A stretch of 64,000 nucleotides of DNA from Streptomyces sp. CB01635 (GTDB taxonomy: Bacteria > Actinomycetota > Actinomycetes > Streptomycetales > Streptomycetaceae): NCBI RefSeq assembly GCF_002803065.1, contig NZ_NNBL01000002.1:620001-684000 (forward strand). Reading direction: 5' to 3'. The notes beneath the pieces are model-generated. The model was not told the DNA's origin. It did no database searches and was given only the letters and a program-made list of their open reading frames with translations. Both the position numbers and the translations under genes were made by a program. Positions 18,815 through 27,509 of the stretch are shown here, one piece after another. Positions within the stretch are counted from its first letter, which is position 1. Each line of letters starts with the position of its first letter.

Positions 18815-19780
18815 CTACGGAGTGACCGGTACGTTCGTCAGGCCCTTGCCGCCGGTGACCGTGTTGCTGCTGTAGACCGTCGTCACGCAGCTTCCGCCGG
18901 CGTTCGTCACGTTGATCGCCAGTTGCTTGTCGCCCGTCGCGCCGCGCAGGTCCGACGTGTTGGAGCGGAAGACCGTGCCGCAGCCCCAGCCGGACTGCTG
19001 GGTGTGTGTCTCGTAGCCGGTGTTCGTCGTGGCGCTGCCCTTGTTGTTCTCGACCAGGACGTCGTTACCTTTCACGTCGACCCAGGAGTCGTCGAAGTTG
19101 GCCCCGGTCAGGCCGCTGCCGTCGAACGTGTTGCCCACGATCCGCGCGCCCGTCGTGCCCTCCTTGATGTCGACGTTCTCGCCGCCGACGTCCGGGCCGA
19201 TCGTGTTGCCGGTGATCTGGATGCGGTCACTCTTGTCCGAGGTTCCGCCGGCTGTGCCGACGTAGACGCCCTCGCCCATGCCGCGGCCGTCGTTGCCGGT
19301 GTCGTAGATCCGCGAGTTCTTGATCGTCCCGTCCGTGCTGGAGTTGCGGAAGTGGACGCCCTCCATGTCGAGCCCGTGGACGGTGACCGTGTCGACGACG
19401 ACGCCCTTCGCCGAGTCGATCATGATGCCCTTCTGGCCGCCGGTGACGGTGATGCCCTGGACCGTCCAGTACGAGGCGCCGTTCAGATGCAGGCCGTAGC
19501 CGCCGCCCGCCGTGAGGACCGCCTTCGCGGAGCCGGTCAGGGTGATGCGCGAGCCGGAACTCCCGGCGATCGACGTCTTGAAGTTGCCCGTGTACGTGCC
19601 GTCGGCGAGATGGATCGTGTCGCCGGGGGCGGCCGCGGTGAGCGCCGACTTGAGCTGCGCCGCAGTGGAGACCTCGATGACCTGGGCGGCTCCGGCGGCG
19701 GGCGTCGCGAGGGCCGTGGCGCCGCCCGCGACGAGCGCGGCTGTGGTCAGTGCGGGCAGGAGCGCGGAACGGATGCGCAT
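18815..19780 (-). CDS. Secreted right-handed beta-helix protein (pectate-lyase-like)
   Basis: A 321-aa exported protein. A signal peptide (RIRSALLPALTTAALVAGGATALATPAAGAA) precedes a parallel beta-helix. The opening motif VIEVSTAAQLKSALTAAAPGDTIHLADGTY is typical of chondroitinase-B/pectate-lyase-like folds. Short repeats of 20-25 residues follow (SYWTVQGITVTGGQKGI, VVVDTVTVHGLDMEGVHF). Two Cys (near WGCGTVF and GGSCVTTV) may form a disulfide. ATG 19780 has GGAAGG 9 nt upstream. A chitinase-box-like operator over its -35 suggests induction by chitin or chito-oligosaccharides. It may therefore be a polysaccharide lyase for a substrate other than pectin. Confidence 0.82.
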   Translation of the reverse strand: MRIRSALLPALTTAALVAGGATALATPAAGAAQVIEVSTAAQLKSALTAAAPGDTIHLADGTYTGNFKTSIAGSSGSRITLTGSAKAVLTAGGGYGLHLNGASYWTVQGITVTGGQKGIMIDSAKGVVVDTVTVHGLDMEGVHFRNSSTDGTIKNSRIYDTGNDGRGMGEGVYVGTAGGTSDKSDRIQITGNTIGPDVGGENVDIKEGTTGARIVGNTFDGSGLTGANFDDSWVDVKGNDVLVENNKGSATTNTGYETHTQQSGWGCGTVFRSNTSDLRGATGDKQLAINVTNAGGSCVTTVYSSNTVTGGKGLTNVPVTP

Positions 19781-19846
19781 GTGGGGGTGCCTTCCCGTCG
19801 GTTCGTGCAAAAGGGTTCTTGTACGTGAACTCTGGGTGCAGATATG

Positions 19847-19886
19847 AACGTAAGGGCGTGGCGCGACTGCGTCAAGGTCTGGACCA
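19847..19886 (-). promoter_or_regulatory. Promoter of the beta-helix gene with chitinase-box/DasR-like operator
   Basis: On the minus strand, TTGACG (19875-19870), a 17-bp spacer and TACGTT (19852-19847) form a good promoter. The 12-mer TGGTCCAGACCT (19886-19875) abuts and overlaps the -35 by one base. It equals the direct-repeat element described in Streptomyces chitinase promoters and resembles the DasR site core TGGTCTAGACCA. Only one copy is present. Confidence 0.65.
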
Positions 19887-19996
19887 GGGGTGTGTGCGCG
19901 GAGGGAAACGTGGCGGATACACGAGTAACTCCCGTGCCGTAACAGGCCGTTGCCAGGATCCCCGGATCACTCAAGATCGTGAGGGGAGCCGTCAGC

Positions 19997-21607
19997 ATGG
20001 CAGTACAGCAGCGACCGGAGACGGGCACGAGCCGCCGGGCCTTCCTGCGCAACGTAGGGGTGACCGGCGGTGCGGGCGCGATGTTCGCCACCATGGGCGC
20101 CCTCGGTCTCGCCCCCACCGCACAGGCCGCCTCCCGCGAACAGGCCTACAGCGCACCGAAGTCGGGCGACTTCACGCTCACCGGACGCGGCGCCGCCAAG
20201 GTCGTCGTCGTGGGCGGCGGCATCGCCGGGCTCGCGACGGCGTACGAGCTCGGCAAGGCGGGCTACGACTGTACGGTCCTGGAGGCCAGGGACCGCACCG
20301 GCGGCCGCAACTTCACGGTGCGCGGCGGCGACAGCACCGTCGACCTGTACGGCAACCGGCAGACCGCGCGCTTCTCCCAGGGGCAGTACCTCAACGCCGG
20401 GCCCGCGCGGCTGCCGCAGTGGATGGTCACCCTCGACTACTGCCGCGAACTCGGCGTACCCGTCGAGGTGTTCACGAACACGAACGCCGACGCGTACCTC
20501 TACAACGAGTCCGCCGGCATGACCGCACCCGTGCGCTACCGCACCGCCAAGGCCGATGTGTACGGCTACGTAGCGGAGTTGCTGGCCAAGGCCACGGACA
20601 AGGGTGCTCTCGACAAGGACCTCACCGCGTCCGACCAGGACCGCCTCATGGAGTTCCTCAAGGACTTCGGGGACCTCGGCGACAAGCTCACCTACGGGGG
20701 CGGGGAGCGCCGCGGCTACACGACGGTCCCGGCAGCCACCGGGACTCCCGGCGTGCTGCTCGGCGACGTGCCGTCCGCGTCCGACGTGTTCGCCAGTGGC
20801 GTCGGGCGGTACTTCTCCTTCGAGTTCGGCTTCGACCAGGCCATGCTGATGTTCCAGCCCGTGGGCGGCATGGACCAGATACCCAAGGCCCTGACGCGGG
20901 CGATCGGCGCGCACAAGGTGCGTACGGGCGCTGTCGTCAGCAGGATCACGCAGACGGCCGGTGGGGTGACCGTCACATACACCCAGGGCGGCAGGACCCA
21001 GGCCATCGAGGCCGACTACTGCGTCGGCGCACTGCCGCCCAACATCCTCGCCAGGATCCCGCACAACCTCGGCTCCGGCGTGCAGTCCGCCCTGGAGGCC
21101 ATCACCCCGCAGTCCGCGGGCAAGATCGGCCTTGAGTACCGGTCCCGCTGGTGGGAGCTCGACCACAAGATCTACGGCGGCATCACCGAGACCGACCTCG
21201 ACGTCACGCACATCTGGCACCCGTCCTACGGCTTCCACGGCGAGCGCGGTGTACTCGTCGGCTACTACAACTACGACACAGACGCCGACGCGTACGCGAA
21301 GCTCACGCCGGGTGAGCGGGAGAAGCGGGCCGTGGCCGCCGGGGTGAAGATCTACGGCGAGAAGTACCGCACCGAACTTGCCACCTCCTTCTCGCACCAC
21401 TGGCGCCAGACCCCGCACCTGGAAGCCGCCTGGCACGACACGCCCGGCGGCCCCGACGACCCCCGCTACCAGCCCCTCAACGAGCCCACGGGCCGCGTCT
21501 ACTTCGCGGGGGACTGGCTCAGCTACACCGACGCCTGGCAGCACGGAGCGTTCACCTCCGCGCGCCGGGCCGTCACCAAGCTCCACGCGCGCGTGCTGTC
21601 CGCCTGA
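19997..21607 (+). CDS. Tat-exported flavin amine oxidase (L-amino acid/monoamine oxidase family)
   Basis: A 536-aa FAD enzyme that oxidises amines or amino acids to imines with release of H2O2. The N-terminus has the twin-arginine motif SRRAFLRNVG followed by a hydrophobic stretch, so it is predicted to be exported folded with FAD. The dinucleotide fold is clear: VVVVGGGIAGLATAYELGKAG with the second motif LEARDRTGGRNFTV. Near the C-terminus GRVYFAGDWLSYTDAWQHGAFTSA is the conserved FAD-contact block of amine oxidases. GAGGGGAG lies 8 nt before ATG 19997. The substrate is not readable, and L-amino acid oxidase is the closest match. Confidence 0.88.
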   Translation: MAVQQRPETGTSRRAFLRNVGVTGGAGAMFATMGALGLAPTAQAASREQAYSAPKSGDFTLTGRGAAKVVVVGGGIAGLATAYELGKAGYDCTVLEARDRTGGRNFTVRGGDSTVDLYGNRQTARFSQGQYLNAGPARLPQWMVTLDYCRELGVPVEVFTNTNADAYLYNESAGMTAPVRYRTAKADVYGYVAELLAKATDKGALDKDLTASDQDRLMEFLKDFGDLGDKLTYGGGERRGYTTVPAATGTPGVLLGDVPSASDVFASGVGRYFSFEFGFDQAMLMFQPVGGMDQIPKALTRAIGAHKVRTGAVVSRITQTAGGVTVTYTQGGRTQAIEADYCVGALPPNILARIPHNLGSGVQSALEAITPQSAGKIGLEYRSRWWELDHKIYGGITETDLDVTHIWHPSYGFHGERGVLVGYYNYDTDADAYAKLTPGEREKRAVAAGVKIYGEKYRTELATSFSHHWRQTPHLEAAWHDTPGGPDDPRYQPLNEPTGRVYFAGDWLSYTDAWQHGAFTSARRAVTKLHARVLSA

Positions 21608-21637
21608 GGCGAAAAGCAGGTATGAGCCCGTTGTGAA

Positions 21638-21665
21638 GGGGCGCGGGAGGGAATGCCCGCGCCCC
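21638..21665 (+). terminator. Terminator of the amine oxidase gene
   Basis: A perfect 10-bp stem, GGGGCGCGGG pairing with CCCGCGCCCC, with an 8-nt loop, 30 nt beyond the stop codon. Confidence 0.75.
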
Positions 21666-21717
21666 GCCGCACGTTCTTCTGCAGGAGAGACACGGGGAGA
21701 GGCGAGGAGCGGTCACA

Positions 21718-22656
21718 GTGCTTGATCCGCAGGGTTTGTACGCATGGGAGCCGAAGGGCCTGGCCGTGGTGGACATGGCGCTCGCCCAGGAGTCGGCCGG
21801 ACTGGTCATGCTCTACCACTTCGACGGATACATCGACGCGGGTGAGACCGGCGAACAGATCGTGGACCGGGTCCTCGACTCGCTGCCCCACCAGGTCGTG
21901 GCGCGGTTCGACCACGACCGGCTCGTCGACTACCGGGCCCGCCGCCCGCTGCTCACCTTCCGGCGCGACCGCTGGACGGACTACGACGTGCCCGCCCTTG
22001 AGGTGCGGCTCGTCCAGGACGCCACGGGCGCGCCCTTCCTGCTGCTCTCCGGCCCCGAGCCCGACGTCGAGTGGGAGCGTTTCGCGGCCGCCGTGAAGGA
22101 GATCGTCGAGCGGCTCGGCGTGCGCCTCGCGGTCAACTTCCACGGAATCCCGATGGGCGTCCCGCACACACGGCCCGTCGGCCTCACACCGCACGGCAAC
22201 CGGACCGAGCTCGTCCCCGGCCACCGCAGCCCCTTCGACGAGGCGCAGGTCCCCGGCAGCGCGGAGTCCCTCGTGGAGTACCGCCTGATGGAGGCCGGAC
22301 ACGACGTACTCGGTGTCGCCGCGCACGTCCCGCACTACATCGCGCGCTCGCCGTACCCCGACGCCGCGTTGACCGTCCTCGAAGCCATCACGGCGGCGAC
22401 CGGCCTGGTGCTGCCCTCGGTGGCGCACGGGCTGCGCACGGAGGCGCACCGCACGCAGACGGAGATCGACCGGCAGATCCAGGAGGGCGACGAGGAACTC
22501 GTCTCGCTCGTCCAGGGACTTGAGCACCAGTACGACGCGGCCGCGGGCGCCGAGAGCCGCGGGAACATGCTGGCCGAACCGACCGACATCCCGTCCGCCG
22601 ACGAGATCGGCCTCGAGTTCGAGAAGTTCCTGGCCGAACGCGAGGGCGACGCATAG
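21718..22656 (+). CDS. PAC2 family protein (proteasome assembly chaperone-like)
   Basis: A 312-aa protein of the PAC2 superfamily, found across actinobacteria and related in fold to eukaryotic proteasome assembly chaperone 2. Family features are [21 protein letters not shown] near the N-terminus and [24 protein letters not shown] around residues 135-160. The C-terminal third is helical and charged, with [23 protein letters not shown] sequence. It may act in proteasome biology in organisms that have 20S proteasomes, as Streptomyces does, but this is unproven. GTG 21718 follows a GAGGAG. It stands just before coaE, with 41 bp between. Confidence 0.87.
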   Translation: MLDPQGLYAWEPKGLAVVDMALAQESAGLVMLYHFDGYIDAGETGEQIVDRVLDSLPHQVVARFDHDRLVDYRARRPLLTFRRDRWTDYDVPALEVRLVQDATGAPFLLLSGPEPDVEWERFAAAVKEIVERLGVRLAVNFHGIPMGVPHTRPVGLTPHGNRTELVPGHRSPFDEAQVPGSAESLVEYRLMEAGHDVLGVAAHVPHYIARSPYPDAALTVLEAITAATGLVLPSVAHGLRTEAHRTQTEIDRQIQEGDEELVSLVQGLEHQYDAAAGAESRGNMLAEPTDIPSADEIGLEFEKFLAEREGDA

Positions 22657-22662
22657 GGGCTG

Positions 22663-22691
22663 TGGTCAGCCATGGGGCCCTCGCCTAAGCT
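22663..22691 (+). promoter_or_regulatory. coaE promoter, predicted leaderless
   Basis: TGGTCA (22663-22668), a 17-bp spacer, then TAAGCT (22686-22691). The -10 ends 6 nt before the coaE ATG and there is no ribosome binding site, which is the pattern of a leaderless mRNA. Confidence 0.65.
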
Positions 22692-22697
22692 GCCCGC

Positions 22698-23300
22698 ATG
22701 CTGAAGGTGGGTCTGACCGGCGGAATCGGCGCCGGCAAGAGCGAGGTGTCCCGGCTGCTCGTGGAGCACGGGGCCGTACTGATCGACGCGGACCGCATCG
22801 CGCGGGAGGTCGTGGAGCCCGGAACTCCCGGACTCGCCGCGGTCGTCGAGGCGTTCGGAAGCGAGGTGCTCGCCACGGACGGCTCGCTGGACCGGCCGGC
22901 GCTCGGCGCGATCGTCTTCGCCGACGCGGACCGCCTCGCGGTCCTCAACTCGATCGTGCACCCGCTCGTCGGCGCCCGCTCCGCCGAACTCGAAGCCGCC
23001 GCCACCGGTGACTCCGTCGTCGTGCACGACGTACCGCTGCTCGCCGAGAACGGCCTGGCGCCGCTGTACGACCTCGTGGTCGTCGTCGACGCGAGCCCCG
23101 AGACCCAGCTCGACCGCCTCGTGCGCCTGCGCGGCATGAGCGAGGAGGACGCCCGCGCCCGCATGGCCGCCCAGGCCACCCGCGACAAGCGTCTGGAGAT
23201 CGCCGACATCGTGATCGACAACGACGTACCGCTCGACGAGCTGCACCGGCGGGTCGACGCCGTCTGGGCGGACCTCGCGCAGCGGGCGGCCGCGGCCTAG
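22698..23300 (+). CDS. coaE: Dephospho-CoA kinase
   Basis: A 200-aa P-loop kinase that phosphorylates the 3'-OH of dephospho-CoA, the last step of coenzyme A synthesis. The P-loop [14 protein letters not shown] is at residues 8-21. [20 protein letters not shown] sequence (here [20 protein letters not shown]) carries the substrate-binding Asp. HDVPLLAEN is the conserved lid-side motif, and [22 protein letters not shown] is typical of the C-terminus. The length is standard for bacterial CoaE without the extra domain of mycobacteria. It is followed 13 bp later by a membrane protein gene in the same direction. Confidence 0.97.
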   Translation: MLKVGLTGGIGAGKSEVSRLLVEHGAVLIDADRIAREVVEPGTPGLAAVVEAFGSEVLATDGSLDRPALGAIVFADADRLAVLNSIVHPLVGARSAELEAAATGDSVVVHDVPLLAENGLAPLYDLVVVVDASPETQLDRLVRLRGMSEEDARARMAAQATRDKRLEIADIVIDNDVPLDELHRRVDAVWADLAQRAAAA

Positions 23301-23313
23301 AAGGGGGACGGGC

Positions 23314-23697
23314 GTGGTCGTACTGGCGGCGTTCACCTTCCTCGGCGGCCTGGTGGCGATCCTCGCCGGGGCGTACGGGCTGCGCCGGACCCGGCGGATC
23401 AGCGAGGCCGGTCGCGTCACGCAGGCACTCGTGAAACCCCCGCAGGCCGGTTCCGAGCGGCCCCTGCTGCAGTTCGAGACACACGACGGCCGCGTCGTCG
23501 AGGTGCCGTCCCCCGCACCGCCCACCCGGCGGCTGCCGCTGACGCCGGGTGGCCTGGTCGGTATCGCGTACGACGTCGACGACCCGCGCGAGACCGTGCT
23601 CATCGGCGGCGAGCGGCCTGCCCTCGACTGGGTGTTCGTGGCCGCGGGAGTGGCGCTGGCCGTGCTCGGCGCGGTACTCGCGGTGACCGGACGCTGA
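23314..23697 (+). CDS. Small membrane protein, DUF3592-like
   Basis: A 127-aa protein with transmembrane helices at both ends (VVLAAFTFLGGLVAILAGAYGL and WVFVAAGVALAVLGAVLAV) around a small domain of about 75 residues with beta-strand patterns (RPLLQFETHDGRVVEVPS, GIAYDVDDPRETVLIG). That layout matches DUF3592-type proteins. AAGGGGGACGGGC precedes GTG 23314. It probably shares the coaE transcript. The function is unknown. Confidence 0.75.
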   Translation: MVVLAAFTFLGGLVAILAGAYGLRRTRRISEAGRVTQALVKPPQAGSERPLLQFETHDGRVVEVPSPAPPTRRLPLTPGGLVGIAYDVDDPRETVLIGGERPALDWVFVAAGVALAVLGAVLAVTGR

Positions 23698-23798
23698 GCC
23701 TTCGACTCGGTCGGACGTACGTACGTCAGGGTGTTACGGGGGAGGAATAGGGCCGACAGTCCACGCCGTTGACGTGGATGAGAAGGAGGGAGACAGCT

Positions 23799-24167
23799 GT
23801 GCCCCACTCCAACCCGGAGACGCACGTCATCGACTTCCGCGCCGCTGAGCAACTGCTCGCGGCGCGTGACCCGCGAGGCGCGGTGAAACTGCTCGACCCG
23901 GTCATCGCGGCCCACCCCGAGAACACGGCGGCGCGGCTGCTGCGGGCCCGTGCGTTCTTCGCTTCGGCCCAACTGCGCGCGGCCGAGCTGGAATTCACCA
24001 TCGTCCTGGAGCGCGAGCCGGACAACGCGTTCGCGCACTTCGCGCTCGCCCGCACCTATCAGCGTGCCGCGCGGCCGGACCAGGCACGGCGCCATTTCCG
24101 GCTGGCAGCGGCGCTCGATCCGCAGCCGGACTACGTGGCCGCGGCCGCTTTCGACGACGCTCCGTAA
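23799..24167 (+). CDS. Tetratricopeptide repeat protein
   Basis: A 122-aa all-helical protein. It has about three TPR units with the typical small/large residue spacing: AEQLLAARDPRGAVKLLDPVI, TAARLLRARAFFASAQLRAAELEFTIVL and AFAHFALARTYQRAARPDQARRHFRLAAAL. It is probably a protein-interaction adaptor. GGAGGG lies 8 nt before GTG 23799, which I prefer to the upstream ATG in the same frame. The partner is unknown. Confidence 0.83.
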   Translation: MPHSNPETHVIDFRAAEQLLAARDPRGAVKLLDPVIAAHPENTAARLLRARAFFASAQLRAAELEFTIVLEREPDNAFAHFALARTYQRAARPDQARRHFRLAAALDPQPDYVAAAAFDDAP

Positions 24168-24196
24168 GGCGAGGCCCTAGGGAGTTCCAGGGCGGT

Positions 24197-24493
24197 CTAG
24201 GGCTTGTCGTCCGGGGGATTGTAGGGCGGTACGGGCGGTACGTCGGGGGGATCGTAGGGCGGTACGTCGGGGCCCGGCTGGTAGTGCGGGCCCTGCCGGA
24301 TGTGGCGGGTGATCACGAACAGGTCGACGGTCACGATCAGCCACAGCACACCGCACGCGAACGCCCACCACGGGCGGTCCGTGAGGATGAACGCGACCGT
24401 GCCGAAGATCGTCCAGGCCAGACCCCAGATGCTGAGCCACAGCCGGGCGCGCAGGGCACTGCGCGCGGTCACGGGTTCACTGCCCGTACGCAT
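24197..24493 (-). CDS. DUF6343-like small membrane protein
   Basis: A 98-aa protein with two transmembrane segments (WLSIWGLAWTIFGTVAFIL and WWAFACGVLWLIVTVDLFVI) and a proline-rich tail of PPY/PPD repeats. The opening RTGSEPVTARSALRARLWLS is, from memory, that of the Streptomyces DUF6343 family. ATG 24493 follows GGAGGTGG. The PPY motifs could bind WW-like or SH3-like partners, but this is speculative. It converges on the TPR gene. Confidence 0.7.
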   Translation of the reverse strand: MRTGSEPVTARSALRARLWLSIWGLAWTIFGTVAFILTDRPWWAFACGVLWLIVTVDLFVITRHIRQGPHYQPGPDVPPYDPPDVPPVPPYNPPDDKP

Positions 24494-24663
24494 CGTCACC
24501 ACCTCCGCCCGTGAAGAGGTACCCCCTCCAGGGTGCCTCTTCACGCGCGCAGGCGTCGGGTACGTCCGCACCCTCGCGCGGCGCACCGTTCCCTGAAAAG
24601 GTGAGGTGGTTTCCGGTCGGCGGAGTTCGGCCGCCGGGGTTCGGCCGGCGGAGGGGAGGACGC

Positions 24664-25686
24664 GTGCTGGACGGGCGGAAGAGCGGCGAGCGGCTCGCGG
24701 GATGGATGGAGGCGCTCGACGGACAGGAGCGGGCGGAGGCGGTGATCCCCGACTCGGAGGACCTGCCCGAGGTCCTCCTCGACCTCGGGGTCGCCCACGA
24801 GGACATCAACGAACTCGTCGCGCTGCGCCCCCGCGTGGCCGACGATCCCGGAGTGCGGGATCTCCTGGAACGGGCCGTGGACGCCGTCACCCGGGACATG
24901 GGCACGGTCGGCGGAAGCCCTCCCTTCCCGTCCCCGCCCGACGGAGGTGACCTCCTCGAACGCTGCTTCTCCGTGTACGTCTACGTGGCGGCGCTGCCCG
25001 CCACGCGCGCGTACCACCGCGGTCTCGGGGTGCCGGACGACGTCTCGCGGCGCACCCTCGCCGACCTGGGGCGCCACATGGCCGTCCACCGCAGGCGGTA
25101 CGGCAGTTGCGGCATTCACGCGGTCGCCTGGCTCGGCCTGCACTTCCATGGGGAGCTCTACCAACTGGGCCGGCTCCAGTACCAGCGGGCCCTGCTCGGC
25201 GGGCGCTCGGCAGGCGCGGCCGCCGCCACGGGCCTGCCGGTGACGGCGGACGACCTGTGCATGAACCTCCATATCCCCGACTTCCGGGGCCCGCTGTCCC
25301 CGCGCGCGTGCGACCGGTCCCTCGCTCTGGCCAGGGAGTTCTTCGCGCGCCACTACCCCGGGGAGCGCTACGAAACCGCGGTCTGCCACTCCTGGCTCCT
25401 CGACGCCCAGCTGAAGGACCAGCTGCCGAAGGACTCCAACCTGGTGCGCTTCCAGGAACGGTTCCGTACGTCCTGGGAGGACACGGAACCGGACGACGAG
25501 GGCCCGGTCGGCTTCGTCTTCGGCGACCCCCGTCTCCCCATCGGTGAACTGCCGCGCCGCACGAGCGTCGAGCGGGCCGTCGGCGACCATCTGCGGAGCG
25601 GCGGGCACTGGTACGGAGGGCATGGCTGGTTCCCGTTGCCGTGGTCGGGAACTGCCGCCCCAGGACGGCTCGTTGAAGGGGCATGA
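24664..25686 (+). CDS. DUF5596 acyltransferase-domain protein
   Basis: A 340-aa protein that resembles the actinobacterial acyltransferase family with paired N- and C-terminal GNAT-like halves (DUF5596). Visible features are a charged N-terminal half, FSVYVYVAALPATRAYHRGLGVPDD, VAWLGLHFHGELYQLGRLQYQ, NLHIPDFRGPLSPRACDRSLALAREFF and CHSWLLDAQL in the C-terminal half. The acyl donor and acceptor are unknown. GTG 24664 follows GGAGGGGAGG. The stop codon overlaps the next gene's ATG (ATGA), so the two are translationally coupled. Confidence 0.75.
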   Translation: MLDGRKSGERLAGWMEALDGQERAEAVIPDSEDLPEVLLDLGVAHEDINELVALRPRVADDPGVRDLLERAVDAVTRDMGTVGGSPPFPSPPDGGDLLERCFSVYVYVAALPATRAYHRGLGVPDDVSRRTLADLGRHMAVHRRRYGSCGIHAVAWLGLHFHGELYQLGRLQYQRALLGGRSAGAAAATGLPVTADDLCMNLHIPDFRGPLSPRACDRSLALAREFFARHYPGERYETAVCHSWLLDAQLKDQLPKDSNLVRFQERFRTSWEDTEPDDEGPVGFVFGDPRLPIGELPRRTSVERAVGDHLRSGGHWYGGHGWFPLPWSGTAAPGRLVEGA

Positions 25687-26372
25687 GCCTTGAGATGCGT
25701 GAGGGATACGGAGGGACGGGACCCGGCGCCATCACGCCGGACGGCTGCGCGGTCGATCTGTACGCGCGCCTGCCCGTAGGGGACGAGCCCGACATCATCG
25801 CCGCGGCCGTGCCCGCGGGAGCGAGCATTCTCGAACTGGGCAGCGGTGTCGGCCGGATGACGCACCCCCTCGTCGAGCGCGGCTTCACGGTCACGGCCGT
25901 GGACGAGTCCGCCGAGATGCTGGAGCGGGTGCGCGGGGCGCGGACGATCTGTTCGCCGGTCGAGTCGCTGGACGCGGGCGGGACGTTCGACGTGGTGCTG
26001 CTCGCGTCGTTCCTCGTGCACGCCGGGGATGTGGCGGTACGGCAGGGGCTGCTCGACACCTGTCGGCGTCATGTCGCCGACAGAGGCTGCGTGTTGATCC
26101 AGCGCGAGGGCCCGGACTATCACACGAACCTGCCGCGCGAGCGCGTGGACCCGAGCGGTTTCACGGTCCGCATCGTGTCCGCGGACCCTGTCGGGGACGG
26201 GGTGAACTCGGTGCGTGCGGAGTACGAGTTCCCCGACGCGGCCTGGACGCACACGTTCCTGGCGCGGCCCCTGACGCAGGAACAGTTCGAAGAGGCGCTG
26301 GCCCAGGCCGGGTTGAAGGTCGACCGGTATCTCACGGACGACCAGGTGTGGGTGCGGGCGGTGCCTGCATAA
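25683..26372 (+). CDS. Class I SAM-dependent methyltransferase, coupled to the acyltransferase gene
   Basis: A 229-aa methyltransferase. Motif I is ASILELGSGVGRMTHPLVERG, with VTAVDESAEML supplying the acidic ribose contact. TFDVVLLASFLVHAGD is motif IV. The C-terminal part (EEALAQAGLKVDRYLTDDQVWVRA) is the usual beta-strand cap. It starts inside the stop of the acyltransferase gene (4-nt overlap), so the two proteins probably act on the same molecule. That molecule is unknown. Confidence 0.85.
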   Translation: MSLEMREGYGGTGPGAITPDGCAVDLYARLPVGDEPDIIAAAVPAGASILELGSGVGRMTHPLVERGFTVTAVDESAEMLERVRGARTICSPVESLDAGGTFDVVLLASFLVHAGDVAVRQGLLDTCRRHVADRGCVLIQREGPDYHTNLPRERVDPSGFTVRIVSADPVGDGVNSVRAEYEFPDAAWTHTFLARPLTQEQFEEALAQAGLKVDRYLTDDQVWVRAVPA

Positions 26373-26469
26373 AGGCGCCGGGCGACCGATGAGTTGCATG
26401 GGGTGCCGCCGTCTATCTCTGTGACAGCCGGACAGCAAGGCCCGGCGCCGACTCACCGAGGAGCACCCC

Positions 26470-26928
26470 ATGTCCGAGACCACCGCCCCCGTCACGACCG
26501 CGGCTTCCGCCGCCTCCGTCCCCGCCGCCCCGGCCGCCGGCAGGGCTCGCGCCGCCCGCATCGCGCTGCGCACGCTCACGGTGCTGCTCGCGCTGTTCTA
26601 CGGCGTCGCGAGCGCTCTGCCCAAGCTGATCGCGCACCCGTCGGCGGTCGAGTCGTTCGACACGATCGGGTGGGGGAGCGCGGCGATGTACATCATCGGC
26701 GTTCTCGAACTGGCGGGAGGAATCGCCCTGTTGGTGCCGGTGCTCTCCGGAGTCGCCCCGATCGCGCTGAGCGCGCTGATGGCCGGCGCGTTCGTCGTGC
26801 AGATGTCCTACTTCGACGGGGAGAACGCGGCGACGCCGCTCATCCTGATCGTCCCGCTGGCGCTCCTCGCGTGGACACGGCGCCGGAGCAACGCGGATCT
26901 GGTCCGCCTGGTCAAGCGCCGGGCGTGA
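26470..26928 (+). CDS. DoxX family membrane protein
   Basis: A 152-aa protein with four predicted transmembrane helices (LTVLLALFYGVASALPKLI, AAMYIIGVLELAGGIALLVPVL, IALSALMAGAFVVQMSYF, LILIVPLALLAW). The FYGVASALPKL and ELAGGIALLVP motifs are DoxX hallmarks. The N-terminal 35 residues are Ala/Pro/Thr-rich. DoxX proteins are linked to oxidative stress and thiol homeostasis in actinobacteria; the role here is not defined. GAGGAG precedes ATG 26470. Confidence 0.85.
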   Translation: MSETTAPVTTAASAASVPAAPAAGRARAARIALRTLTVLLALFYGVASALPKLIAHPSAVESFDTIGWGSAAMYIIGVLELAGGIALLVPVLSGVAPIALSALMAGAFVVQMSYFDGENAATPLILIVPLALLAWTRRRSNADLVRLVKRRA

Positions 26929-26942
26929 CCCGCGCGGCCGGA

Positions 26943-26977
26943 GGCTGACCCCGTCGACGTACGGGGTCAGCCTTTTT
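26943..26977 (+). terminator. Intrinsic terminator after the DoxX gene
   Basis: A perfect 12-bp stem, GGCTGACCCCGT pairing with ACGGGGTCAGCC, with a 6-nt loop and TTTTT. This is the most classical rho-independent terminator in the window. Its right arm includes the stop codon of the convergent S4-domain gene. Confidence 0.92.
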
Positions 26978-27509
26978 CGCGTCCGTCCGCGTGATCCTGC
27001 GCCGGGGGTACGGGGCCCGCGCCGAAGGTCGCGCGCAGCCGGTCCATGTCCCTGCGGTCCCGCTTCGTCGGGCGCCCCGCGCCGCGGTCACGGATGGCCA
27101 CGGGGGCGACGGCGGCGCGCGGCGGGGGCGGCGGGCTGTTGTCCACGTAACACTCGACGGCGACCGGGGCGCCCACGCGCTTGCGGATCAGGCGCTTCAC
27201 GATCACGACCCGCTCGTGCCCGCCGGCCTGCCGGACCCGCACCTCGTCGCCCACGCGCACGTTGTAGGCGGCCTTCACGCGATCGCCGTTGACCTTCACA
27301 TGCCCGCCCCGGCACGCCGTCGCGCCCGCCGAGCGCGTCTTGGCCAGCCGCACGGACCAGATCCAGCTGTCGATCCGCACGCTCTCACCGGCACCGGGTG
27401 CGGCCGCCCGCGCCGCGTCCACCGCGCTCGAAGCCGCATCCGAGCCAGTACCCGAACCAGTACCGGAACGAGTACCCGAACCGGAATCCGAAGCAGTATC
27501 CGAAGCCAT
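26967..27509 (-). CDS. S4-domain RNA-binding protein (Hsp15/HslR-like)
   Basis: A 180-aa protein. The S4 RNA-binding domain (about 45-110) reads SVRIDSWIWSVRLAKTRSAGATACRGGHVKVNGDRVKAAYNVRVGDEV, the signature of the HslR family, which rescues 50S subunits carrying stalled peptidyl-tRNA. The C-terminus is basic and Pro-rich, and probably adds RNA contacts. The first 30 residues are a low-complexity Ser-Gly-Thr repeat encoded by an imperfect 6-bp-based DNA repeat, which may vary in length between strains. ATG 27509 is the only good start. Confidence 0.85.
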   Translation of the reverse strand: MASDTASDSGSGTRSGTGSGTGSDAASSAVDAARAAAPGAGESVRIDSWIWSVRLAKTRSAGATACRGGHVKVNGDRVKAAYNVRVGDEVRVRQAGGHERVVIVKRLIRKRVGAPVAVECYVDNSPPPPPRAAVAPVAIRDRGAGRPTKRDRRDMDRLRATFGAGPVPPAQDHADGREKG

